DNA of 64,000 bases. Source: Idiomarina ramblicola. Lineage in GTDB: Bacteria; Pseudomonadota; Gammaproteobacteria; Enterobacterales; Alteromonadaceae. Location of the stretch: the NCBI RefSeq assembly GCF_003987255.1, contig NZ_PIQC01000001.1, positions 248,001 through 312,000 of the forward strand, written 5' to 3'. Made by a program: the position numbers and the translations under genes. This document shows, piece after piece, positions 1-8,172 of this stretch; the first letter of the stretch is position 1, and each line of letters opens with the position of its first letter. Below the pieces are notes generated by a model. That model was not told the origin of the DNA. It saw nothing but the letters and a program-made list of their open reading frames with translations, and did no database searches.

Positions 1-80
1 TCATCGCCTTGGCATGCAGAAAACACCGCCGAGTTATCTAATATTCTTAAATCACTACGAAACCAAATTGCTTCTCGCAT
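1..80 (-). CDS. phrB: Deoxyribodipyrimidine photolyase, N-terminal fragment (cut by window edge)
   Basis: Only the first 26 codons lie inside the window. They start at an ATG on the minus strand two bases after the stop of the DUF523-DUF1722 gene (TAGTGATG junction), so the two are translationally close. The visible peptide begins MREAIWFRSDLRILDNSAVF, which matches the start of class I DNA photolyases/cryptochromes (a hydrophobic beta strand, WFRxDLRxxDN, then an alanine-rich helix). Photolyase repairs UV-induced pyrimidine dimers using blue light and FAD. E. coli has the same order, ybgA followed by phr. The catalytic FAD-binding half lies outside the window, so an intact gene is assumed, not seen. 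Confidence 0.85.
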   Translation of the reverse strand, partial: MREAIWFRSDLRILDNSAVFSACQGD

Positions 81-82
81 CA

Positions 83-1018
83 CTACAACCCATAACGTAA
101 TTTTAAATCATCGGGATAAGGGGTCAGATACCATTGCCCTTCTAAATACTCTTTCGGAAACTCGCGCAAATAATGGCGTATTAACGTTAGAGGAGACATC
201 AGCGGTAATATGCCATCGTGATACTGAAGAATAATGTCACTCAACTCCTCTCGTCGCTCATGAGCTAAGTCCGCTTTAAAGTAACCTTGTATATGTTGAA
301 GCACATTAGTATGGTTTTTACGCGATGCCGGTTTAGATAAGGCATCCATAACATCAACGATGTATTGCTCCGCAAACTTTTCGTCTATCACTTCCTTTTC
401 GCCTACACGTTTACCCAGCTCACGATAGCTTTGCTGGTTGTGCGCTAACAGAAGTAACTTACAGCGCTGATGAAACTGCAAAAGTTGATGCTTTGTCAGT
501 TTTTGCATCATCTCTTTCCACTGACTAAAGACATAAACCCGCATTACAAAGTTTTCACGTAAATGAGGGTCATTGAGTCGTCCATCTTCCTCTAAAGGTA
601 ATGCCGGGTTATTTGCTTTCAATCGCGCAGCGAAGATACCCATACCGGCTTTTTGAGCGTGCCCGGTTTCAGGATCGTATAACTTAACTCTCTCCATGCC
701 GCAACTAGGAGATTTAGCACAGAGAACGTAGCCACTTAACTCATCTACTTTGACCTGAACTTTGTCCGCAAAGCTGGCTAATTCTGAGGTTACATTTTGT
801 CCTGTTTTAGGCACTACGGCCTGCACACGGCTATGTTGTTCCAATCTTATGGTTGGTCTCGGCACCGGCATACCAATACCAACCTCGGGGCAAAAACGTA
901 CAAGCTGAATGTGTCGACTTAACTCATCAACACAGAACGCCGATTTCTTGTGCCCACCATCAAACCGAACTTCATCACCCATTAAACAGGAGCTAATACC
1001 AACCTTTAGTTTCACCAT
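83..1018 (-). CDS. DUF523-DUF1722 (YbgA-like) protein
   Basis: 311 residues. The N-terminal half is a DUF523 domain: VGISSCLMG near the start, a conserved CPE at about residue 43 and a CAKSPSCG motif near residue 100. Its cysteines are arranged as in TudS-type thiouracil desulfidases, which bind an Fe-S cluster. The C-terminal half (about 170-305) is DUF1722, the E. coli YbgA domain, rich in helices and aromatic residues. No function is established for the fused protein. It sits directly upstream of a photolyase gene, as ybgA does in E. coli, and close to an ECF sigma/ChrR pair, which suggests a role in light or UV stress. A two-domain length near 310 is usual for the fused form. No good promoter match was found upstream of it. 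Confidence 0.88.
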   Translation of the reverse strand: MVKLKVGISSCLMGDEVRFDGGHKKSAFCVDELSRHIQLVRFCPEVGIGMPVPRPTIRLEQHSRVQAVVPKTGQNVTSELASFADKVQVKVDELSGYVLCAKSPSCGMERVKLYDPETGHAQKAGMGIFAARLKANNPALPLEEDGRLNDPHLRENFVMRVYVFSQWKEMMQKLTKHQLLQFHQRCKLLLLAHNQQSYRELGKRVGEKEVIDEKFAEQYIVDVMDALSKPASRKNHTNVLQHIQGYFKADLAHERREELSDIILQYHDGILPLMSPLTLIRHYLREFPKEYLEGQWYLTPYPDDLKLRYGL

Positions 1019-1095
1019 TTTTACCCTTGTTAAACTTTTCTAATCGTAATGTACGGCATATCACTAAAAATAGTTTGTCATTTATAGGATAAAAA

Positions 1096-1126
1096 AGATC
1101 CAACACGACCTGCGTCAACGTAATGT
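1096..1126 (+). promoter_or_regulatory. Candidate ECF (RpoE/ChrR-type) promoter for the LON-domain gene
   Basis: AGATCC at 1096-1101, 19 bases, then TAATGT at 1121-1126. The blocks GATCCAA and CGTAAT are shared with the sequence in front of the sigma gene at 1769-1798. The group-11 ECF (R. sphaeroides RpoE) -35 consensus is TGATCC; this copy has one mismatch and a spacer one base longer. The start codon lies 38 bases after the -10 element. Inference from pattern only. Confidence 0.5.
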
Positions 1127-1164
1127 CTATTAAATGTCCCGAATTGCTAACCAAATGAGGTTAT

Positions 1165-1743
1165 ATGCAGCAGTATCAGCAGTTACCGCTATTCCCGCTC
1201 ACCGCGCATATAATGCCGGGCGGGCGCATGAAATTGAAGGTGTTCGAGCCTCGTTACACTCGGTTAGTAAAGGATTGTCTAAAAGATGACAGCGAGTTTG
1301 TCGTTGCCATGTTTAATAACGAACATGCGGCTACATCTGACGATTACCTCCTTCCCTATGCCACAACAGTCAAAATTATCGATTTTGAGCCAAGAGACGA
1401 TGGTTTATTAGGTATCACCGTCGAGGGAAGAAACCGAGTTCGAATTGACGAGCACTGGTCTGAGAACGACAAATTACGACTCGGAAAGGTAGAGTACCTT
1501 GAAAACTGGCCTGAGCTAACACTGGATGCAACCTCAAATAAACTGAAAATGCGACTGCAAGAAGCCTTTGAAACTTACCCTGAATTATCAGAGCTTCTGC
1601 CGGACTTAGGCTACGAAAAACTCGATTGGGTTTGTTCGCGCTGGCTGGAAATACTGCCACTCGATGTTTACACAAAACAGGAGCTTATTCGTTGCGAAAA
1701 CTGTCTTAAAGCAAAAGAATATCTGTTAGACTTAATTCGTTAA
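1165..1743 (+). CDS. LON substrate-binding (N-terminal) domain protein
   Basis: 192 residues forming a single LON N-terminal (PUA-like) domain: LPLFPLTAHIMPGGRMKLKVFEPRY near the start, then a mixed beta region and a helical C-terminal part. There is no AAA+ module and no Ser-Lys protease dyad, so this is a stand-alone substrate-binding-type domain (COG2802-like) and not the Lon protease. Biochemical role unknown; presumed protein binding. SD-like GAGG lies 6 bases before the ATG. It lies between the YbgA-like/photolyase pair (opposite strand) and the sigma/anti-sigma pair, and has its own candidate ECF promoter, so it is plausibly part of that regulon. Confidence 0.85.
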   Translation: MQQYQQLPLFPLTAHIMPGGRMKLKVFEPRYTRLVKDCLKDDSEFVVAMFNNEHAATSDDYLLPYATTVKIIDFEPRDDGLLGITVEGRNRVRIDEHWSENDKLRLGKVEYLENWPELTLDATSNKLKMRLQEAFETYPELSELLPDLGYEKLDWVCSRWLEILPLDVYTKQELIRCENCLKAKEYLLDLIR

Positions 1744-1768
1744 TTGAATAAACATTCTGCCATTTGGG

Positions 1769-1798
1769 TGATCCAATTTTTTTGACACCCCGTAATAG
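1769..1798 (+). promoter_or_regulatory. Candidate autoregulatory ECF promoter of the sigma/anti-sigma operon
   Basis: TGATCC at 1769-1774, an 18-base spacer, and TAATAG at 1793-1798. TGATCC is the -35 element known for RpoE of Rhodobacter sphaeroides and related group-11 ECF factors. These sigma factors usually transcribe their own operon. The sigma start codon is 35 bases downstream of the -10. Confidence 0.65.
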
Positions 1799-1832
1799 TT
1801 AGAACATTGTGTGAAAAGTAGCAGGTCTAATT

Positions 1833-2453
1833 ATGCAAATGGTGTCAGGAAGAACATCGAAACGGGGGTCTATGACTACCACCCAGACAGACGCTGCAGA
1901 CAAAGCAGCGGAACTGCTGTCAAAGATTGCAGAAAATAGAAGTCGTGCTGCCTTTAGTGAACTTTTTAGGTTATTCGCACCTAAACTGCAATCCTACGCT
2001 ACAAGACAGTTTGGTAATGAACAAACAGCTATGGACCTGGTCCAGGAAACCATGACAAACGTCTGGCATAAAGCGCATTTGTTCAAGCCTGACCGTGGCT
2101 CGCCCTCCACTTGGATATTCACCATAGCGCGAAATATCCGCTTTGATTTGCTCCGTAAAAATAAAAAGCGTAAAGACGACATTAGCGCCGATGAACTTTG
2201 GCCTATTCTCTCAGAACAGAACGACAGCCTGGACGATGGCTATGCGTTAGACCATGACGTTCTGATGCAGGAAATTTCATTTTATTACGCAAAACTACCC
2301 GACGCACAAAGGGTTGTTATTGAAAAGATTTATATTGAAGGTAAATCCCAGCAAGAAGTATCTGATGCTTTGGGAGTGCCTTTAGGGACAATTAAATCCC
2401 GAACTCGTCTAGCATTAAAGAAACTGAAAGAGTTGATAGTCGATGATGATTAA
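1833..2453 (+). CDS. rpoE: ECF sigma factor (RpoE of the RpoE-ChrR type)
   Basis: 206 residues. Region 2 is seen at about 45-110 (AFSELFRLFAPKLQSY, then DLVQETMTNVWHKA and STWIFTIARN), and region 4 at about 150-205 (a YIEGKSQQEVSDALGVPLGT helix-turn-helix followed by a KSRTRLALKKL helix). This is the ECF sigma-70 layout. The next gene is a ChrR-type anti-sigma factor overlapping it by 11 bases, which places it in the group that responds to singlet oxygen in R. sphaeroides. The start at 1833 has AGG seven bases upstream. An alternative ATG at 1872, behind a G-run, would give 193 residues and fits the usual family length better; the start is unsettled. A TGATCC promoter lies upstream, so autoregulation is likely. 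Confidence 0.9.
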   Translation: MQMVSGRTSKRGSMTTTQTDAADKAAELLSKIAENRSRAAFSELFRLFAPKLQSYATRQFGNEQTAMDLVQETMTNVWHKAHLFKPDRGSPSTWIFTIARNIRFDLLRKNKKRKDDISADELWPILSEQNDSLDDGYALDHDVLMQEISFYYAKLPDAQRVVIEKIYIEGKSQQEVSDALGVPLGTIKSRTRLALKKLKELIVDDD

Positions 2454-3120
2454 ATCACACCCAGGCGAAAGCCTTTTATATCAGTACGCCTCTGGCGATT
2501 TGAGTGCGGCAATGACATTAGTTGTCGGCACGCATGTCGATATGTGCAAAACTTGTCGTCAAACGGTATGTGAGATTGAGCAGAAACTGTGTGAGGAAAA
2601 CCTAGACGCCTTGGTTGGCGTTGCCAGCACGACCATGAGTAAATCTCAGTGCGATCAAATGCTGGAAGCCATTTTTGCTTCCTCAGCTTGCAACAAACAG
2701 GCGCACCAACCAAATGAGATATTATCTCTCGAAGGTCGCCGCTTTACCTTACCGCGCACGTTGGCACACAACAGTCATCGTATTGGCGAGTGGTCAAAAC
2801 TGGTAGGGAAACTTTGGCGGGCCCCATTAACGTTAGATAATGGTAATCAGACCAATCTCATTTATATGGCACCTGGTGCAAAGGTTCCGGAACATACGCA
2901 TAAAGGACAGGAAGCGACATTGGTTATTGATGGCGTTTTTAATGATGAGCAGAGCGAGTACCGGGACGGCGACTTTATTTTGTTAGACCCGAGTCGAACT
3001 CACACGCCGGAGACACAAGATGAAGATTGTTTAACTTTGGCAACTTTAGATGCACCGCTGCATTTTACTTCTGGTATCAGTCGGTTACTGAATCCCTTTA
3101 GTCAGCTCTTCTTTCGCTAA
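2443..3120 (+). CDS. chrR: ChrR-family zinc anti-sigma factor with cupin domain
   Basis: 225 residues. The N-terminal anti-sigma domain carries His6, His31, Cys35 and Cys38 (HVDMCKTC), the same positions as the zinc ligands of R. sphaeroides ChrR. The C-terminal part (about 100-215) is a cupin with the metal-ligand set His151, His153, Glu157 (EHTHKGQE) and His187. In the model system the N-terminal domain holds the sigma factor inactive and the cupin domain is needed for the singlet-oxygen response. Both ligand sets are intact, so a working sensor is expected. The ATG overlaps the 3' end of the sigma gene by 11 bases, which suggests translational coupling. The start could be either of two adjacent ATG codons. 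Confidence 0.92.
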   Translation: MMIKSHPGESLLYQYASGDLSAAMTLVVGTHVDMCKTCRQTVCEIEQKLCEENLDALVGVASTTMSKSQCDQMLEAIFASSACNKQAHQPNEILSLEGRRFTLPRTLAHNSHRIGEWSKLVGKLWRAPLTLDNGNQTNLIYMAPGAKVPEHTHKGQEATLVIDGVFNDEQSEYRDGDFILLDPSRTHTPETQDEDCLTLATLDAPLHFTSGISRLLNPFSQLFFR

Positions 3121-3153
3121 CTCCAAACAACTAAGTACAAACTCAAATAAAAA

Positions 3154-3180
3154 AGAACCCGAGGTTAATCCTCGGGTTCT
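3154..3180 (-). terminator. Rho-independent terminator of the pheST-ihfA operon
   Basis: An 11-base inverted repeat, AGAACCCGAGG and CCTCGGGTTCT with a five-base loop, followed on the minus strand by TTTTTTATTT. The stem contains the ihfA stop codon, so termination begins inside the last codons of that gene. It also lies just after the chrR stop and may serve both directions, though only the minus side has a U-tract. Confidence 0.85.
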
Positions 3181-3461
3181 GCGTTTTCGACTCGACTTTT
3201 AAATTTCTGACCAGGCTTGAAAGTCACCACCCGACGCGCGGAAATTGGTATTTCCTCACCCGTTTTAGGGTTACGTCCGGGGCGCTGATTTTTGGTTCGC
3301 AGCTCGAAGTTACCAAAGCCTGACAACTTCACCTGCTCCCCTTTCTCCAAAGCAACTCTGATTTCTTCAAAAAAATCTTCAACTAACACTTTGGCATCTT
3401 GTTTACTAATACCGTATTTGTCGAACAACACTTCTGCCAGTTCTGCTTTGGTCAGCGCCAT
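3165..3461 (-). CDS. ihfA: Integration host factor, alpha subunit
   Basis: 98 residues, the usual HU/IHF length. [19 protein letters not shown] opens the helical dimer domain, and the beta arm carries [23 protein letters not shown] with the Pro that intercalates DNA. IHF alpha pairs with IHF beta (not in this window) to bend DNA sharply at promoters, origins and recombination sites. It is the last gene of the pheS-pheT-ihfA cluster, three bases after pheT, the standard gammaproteobacterial order. The pheT-proximal position distinguishes it from ihfB, which follows rpsA. Confidence 0.97.
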   Translation of the reverse strand: MALTKAELAEVLFDKYGISKQDAKVLVEDFFEEIRVALEKGEQVKLSGFGNFELRTKNQRPGRNPKTGEEIPISARRVVTFKPGQKFKSRVENAEPED

Positions 3462-3464
3462 AGT

Positions 3465-5852
3465 TTAATCCCTCAATGTTGCATTAAACTCACTCTTTAA
3501 TGTCTCAATAAATTTCGTCATAAGCTCAGTAACATCGGCTTCTTCCAACGTTTTGTCGCTGTCTTGTAAGGTGACAGATAACGCCAGGCTTTGTTTGCCC
3601 TCAGGTACACCTTCACCGACATAAACGTCAAACAAGTTTAGGTCAACTAACTGTTTTACGCCAACATTTTCCATCGCAGCAATCAGCTCACCCGCCGCAA
3701 CGTGCTTATCAACGACCAAAGCAAGATCGCGGCGAATGGATGGGTAGCGTGAAACAGGTTTAGCTAATGGCAAAGGCCGTTGCGTTACTGCAGATAAAGA
3801 TAACTCGAAAACGAAGGTGCGTTGATTAAGTCCCAGGGCTTTATCAAATTTCGGGTGCAGAGCACCAATATCACCAACCTTTTCTGACCCGCAATAAATA
3901 GCCGCCGACTGTCCTGGATGCAACGCCGGGTTTTGTGACGCAACAAAACGAAACGCTGCAATATTACCGGTTTGAGCGAGTAAGGCTTCAACATCGCCTT
4001 TCACATCGTAAAAGTCGACACCGCGATCACCTTCCGACCAATGCTCTGAATGCGCTTTACCAGAACGTATACCGCTGATAACCGCTTCCTGACGAACACC
4101 GTTTTCAGCTGACTCGTCTGGAATAAAGCGTAACCCCGTTTCTACGAAAGCCAGCACAGACTGCTGACGCTTCTGATTATGAGCAACCGCACCGACTAAT
4201 CCCGGCCATAAGCTCACACGCATAGAAGACATATCAACCGAAATTGGGTGTGGCAAAGTCAACGCTGCGGTTTCATCAAACATCAGTGCCTGATGCTTTG
4301 GATCAACAAAGCTGTAGGTTATCGCTTCCTGATAGCCACGACTGACCATAGCATCCACCAACTGATGGGTACTAAGCTGGCTTTCTTTACGCTCGGTCAT
4401 ACGCAGTTGCGCTGCCGGCGGTGCAGCCTGAATTGAGTTGTAACCGTAAACACGGGCAACTTCTTCAATTAAGTCTTCTTCAATGCTTAAGTCAAAACGG
4501 TATGAAGGAATGCCCACCTGCCACTGTTCACCGTCAAATGAAACATCAAAGCCTAAACGCTCTAGAATTTCAGTGACATTGTCATTAGCAATGCTGACAC
4601 CCAATACTTTAGCCAATCGACTGGCTCTTAACGTAATACCGTCACGCTTAGGCAAAAATGCTTCTGCAACCGCTTCAGTTACAGGTCCGGCTTTACCGCC
4701 GCAAATTGCCAACAATAATTCAGTGGCTCTCTCCATTGCAGTATGCTGCAACTGAGGGTCGACGCCGCGCTCATAACGATGCGATGCATCGGTATGTAAC
4801 CCGTAACGGCGCGCTTTGCCTAAGATGGCATCCGGTGCAAAGAACGCGCTTTCCAGAAAAATATTTTTACTGCTTTCTGTTACACCACTGTTTTTACCAC
4901 CGTAAACCCCCGCCATGGCTAGTGCTTTTTTCTCGTCAGAGATAACCAGGGTGTCTTCGTCCAGTTCAACTAATTGCTCATCTAATAAGGTCAGCTGCTC
5001 TTTCCGCTTAGCTAGGCGAACATCAATGTTCCCTTCCAGCGAGTCGAGATCAAAAGCATGCATGGGGTGACCCAGTTCAAGTAGCACGTAGTTAGTGACA
5101 TCAACTACCGGGTCAATGCTACGAATACCGCTGCGTCTTAACTTTTCTGTCATCCATACCGGCGTTGGGCGAGTTAAATCGACACCTTTAATAACACGGC
5201 CTAAATAACGCGGACATTGCTCAGCCGCAGACAAACTAATGCTTAGCGTATCTTCAATACCAGCGGCTACTTTGTTGCTCTCTGGTACTTTAACATCCAG
5301 ACGGTTCAATACCCCTACTTCGCGTGCGATACCACGAATACTCAGACAGTCACCACGATTCGGAGTTAAGTCGATATCGATGCTGTTGTCGTCAAGTTGC
5401 AGGTATTTACGATAATCTTCTCCGACCGGAGCATCTGCCGGAAGCTCAATAATTCCATCGTGCTCATCAATAAGACCCAGCTCTTTGAACGAGCACAACA
5501 TGCCGTTTGACGGCTGACCGCGAAGCTTCGCTTTCTTAATTTTGAAATCACCAGGCAATACCGCACCAACTTTAGCCACCGCTACCTTAATGCCAAGGCG
5601 ACAGTTAGACGCGCCGCAGACAATATCCACCGGCTCGCCATCGCCAACATCAACTTTGGTAATTTGCAGTTTATCTGCGTCCGGGTGAGGACCACATTCA
5701 ATCACTTCACCAACGACGACAGTATGGAATTCATCGGCAACCGGCTCAACAGCATCTACTTCAAGGCCAGCCATACTGAGCTGCTCACTCAATTCATGAC
5801 TGCTGATGTCGGGGTTAACCCATTCCCTTAACCATTGTTCACTGAATTTCAT
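3465..5852 (-). CDS. pheT: Phenylalanine-tRNA ligase, beta subunit
   Basis: 795 residues, normal for bacterial PheT. Visible parts: a tRNA-binding OB fold at about 40-150 (GEVIECGPHPDADKLQ, then CGASNC), the B3/B4 editing region at about 210-390 (VVDVTNYVLLELGHPMHAFD, YERGVDP), the B5 domain near 400-475, a catalytic-like core, and the C-terminal ferredoxin-fold anticodon-binding domain from about 700 (SRYPSIRRDLALVV). With PheS it forms the alpha2-beta2 enzyme that charges tRNA-Phe and edits Tyr-tRNA-Phe. It is 13 bases after pheS and 3 bases before ihfA, in one operon. Confidence 0.98.
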   Translation of the reverse strand: MKFSEQWLREWVNPDISSHELSEQLSMAGLEVDAVEPVADEFHTVVVGEVIECGPHPDADKLQITKVDVGDGEPVDIVCGASNCRLGIKVAVAKVGAVLPGDFKIKKAKLRGQPSNGMLCSFKELGLIDEHDGIIELPADAPVGEDYRKYLQLDDNSIDIDLTPNRGDCLSIRGIAREVGVLNRLDVKVPESNKVAAGIEDTLSISLSAAEQCPRYLGRVIKGVDLTRPTPVWMTEKLRRSGIRSIDPVVDVTNYVLLELGHPMHAFDLDSLEGNIDVRLAKRKEQLTLLDEQLVELDEDTLVISDEKKALAMAGVYGGKNSGVTESSKNIFLESAFFAPDAILGKARRYGLHTDASHRYERGVDPQLQHTAMERATELLLAICGGKAGPVTEAVAEAFLPKRDGITLRASRLAKVLGVSIANDNVTEILERLGFDVSFDGEQWQVGIPSYRFDLSIEEDLIEEVARVYGYNSIQAAPPAAQLRMTERKESQLSTHQLVDAMVSRGYQEAITYSFVDPKHQALMFDETAALTLPHPISVDMSSMRVSLWPGLVGAVAHNQKRQQSVLAFVETGLRFIPDESAENGVRQEAVISGIRSGKAHSEHWSEGDRGVDFYDVKGDVEALLAQTGNIAAFRFVASQNPALHPGQSAAIYCGSEKVGDIGALHPKFDKALGLNQRTFVFELSLSAVTQRPLPLAKPVSRYPSIRRDLALVVDKHVAAGELIAAMENVGVKQLVDLNLFDVYVGEGVPEGKQSLALSVTLQDSDKTLEEADVTELMTKFIETLKSEFNATLRD

Positions 5853-5865
5853 TGCTTACTGCCCG

Positions 5866-6969
<1,104 letters not shown>

Positions 6970-7323
6970 TTACAGTGCGCCTTTTGCTTTCTCAACCAAA
7001 GCGGCAAAACCGTTTTGATCATGAACAGCGATATCGGCTAAGATTTTGCGATCGATTTCAATAGATGCTTTTTTCAGACCATTGATAAAGCGGCTGTAAG
7101 ACAGACCGTTTTGACGAGCCGCAGCATTGATACGAACAATCCATAGTTGACGGAATTGACGTTTCTTGTTGCGACGGTCACGGTATGCATATTGACCTGC
7201 TTTAGTGACTGCCTGGACCGCTACGCGATAAACGCGACTACGGGCACCATAATAACCTTTCGCCTGCTTCAGGACTTTTTTGTGACGCGCTCTCGCGATT
7301 ACACCACGTTTTACTCGTGCCAT
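6970..7323 (-). CDS. rplT: 50S ribosomal protein L20
   Basis: 117 residues, highly basic, with the typical start [20 protein letters not shown] and the conserved [10 protein letters not shown] and [15 protein letters not shown] segments. It binds 23S rRNA and is needed early in 50S assembly. In E. coli L20 also represses translation of the infC-rpmI-rplT mRNA; the same gene order is kept here, 13 bases after rpmI. The regulatory RNA fold was not modelled. Confidence 0.98.
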   Translation of the reverse strand: MARVKRGVIARARHKKVLKQAKGYYGARSRVYRVAVQAVTKAGQYAYRDRRNKKRQFRQLWIVRINAAARQNGLSYSRFINGLKKASIEIDRKILADIAVHDQNGFAALVEKAKGAL

Positions 7324-7336
7324 TTGCTATCTCCCC

Positions 7337-7534
7337 TTATGCGTACGGTAACATGCGAGCGACTAATTGAACGTCGGCCTCATGGACCATGTTCTTCGCG
7401 CGAAGCTGACGCTTACGCTTAGGGCTCTTCTTTGTCAGAATGTGACGCAAGTGAGATTGCTTGCACTTAAAACCACCAGAAGCAGTCTTCTTAAAGCGCT
7501 TGGAAGCGCCTTTGTTCGATTTCATTTTTGGCAT
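7337..7534 (-). CDS. rpmI: 50S ribosomal protein L35
   Basis: 65 residues from the ATG at 7534 ([20 protein letters not shown]), the standard L35 start and length; a longer in-frame reading to 7585 adds 17 residues unlike L35. Very basic, with the [15 protein letters not shown] core. Structural protein of the 50S subunit. Located between infC and rplT as in most bacteria. Confidence 0.97.
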   Translation of the reverse strand: MPKMKSNKGASKRFKKTASGGFKCKQSHLRHILTKKSPKRKRQLRAKNMVHEADVQLVARMLPYA

Positions 7535-7607
7535 GAAATTAAACTCCGCATTGTTGATAAAAGTGTGAAAGGGTGAGCCTGACAATCAGACTACTTGTAA
7601 ACCACGA

Positions 7608-8153
7608 TCACTTCTTGTTGGGTGCCAAGACCATAATCATCTGGCGCCCTTCGGCACGTCTTGGGAACGACTCAACAATTGAGATTTCTTCTAAATCGTC
7701 TTTAACACGATTCAGCAATTCAATACCCAATTCTTGGTGTGCCATTTCCCGGCCACGGAAACGGATAGTGACTTTGGTTTTGTCACCTCCCTCGAGGAAA
7801 CGACGCAGGTTGCGCAGTTTTACCTGGTAGTCGCCCTCATCAGTACCAGGTCGGAACTTAACTTCCTTAACCTGAATCTGTTTCTGCTTTTTCTTTTGCT
7901 CTTTCTGTTCTTTACTCTTTTCAAAGAGGAACTTGCCGTAATCCATCAAGCGGCAGACTGGTGGTTCTGCGTTAGGGCTCATCTCCACCAAATCAACACC
8001 AGCTTCCGCTGCTGCATCAAGAGCCTCGTTAATACTGACGACACCAGCTTGTTCACCATCGGTTCCGATTAAGCGAACTTCATCAACGCCTGTAATTTGT
8101 TCGTTGATACGGTTTTTATCTGCAGCTTTCTGAGTTCTTTTTCCGCCTTTAAT
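7608..8153 (-). CDS. infC: Translation initiation factor IF-3, ATT start codon
   Basis: 181 residues when read from an ATT at 8151-8153, preceded by a strong GGAGG seven bases upstream. The N-domain then reads [20 protein letters not shown] and continues in frame through [20 protein letters not shown] to the C-domain ([25 protein letters not shown] ... [14 protein letters not shown]). Starting at the first ATG/GTG/TTG (7991 or later) would remove the conserved first 54 residues. An AUU start on infC is well known in E. coli, where it lets IF-3 limit its own synthesis by rejecting non-canonical starts; the same autoregulation is inferred here. IF-3 prevents premature 50S joining and checks the start codon. 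It begins 19 bases after the thrS stop. Confidence 0.96.
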   Translation of the reverse strand: MKGGKRTQKAADKNRINEQITGVDEVRLIGTDGEQAGVVSINEALDAAAEAGVDLVEMSPNAEPPVCRLMDYGKFLFEKSKEQKEQKKKQKQIQVKEVKFRPGTDEGDYQVKLRNLRRFLEGGDKTKVTIRFRGREMAHQELGIELLNRVKDDLEEISIVESFPRRAEGRQMIMVLAPNKK

Positions 8154-8172
8154 GGTTTATTCCTCCAAACAA

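Noticed and set aside
1-234. Open plus-strand frame from the left edge, about 77 codons
   Set aside because: It is the antisense of phrB and the YbgA-like gene, which have clear family motifs; no support of its own.
1165-1743. Lon protease
   Set aside because: Only the N-terminal substrate-binding domain is present; AAA and Ser-Lys protease parts are missing.
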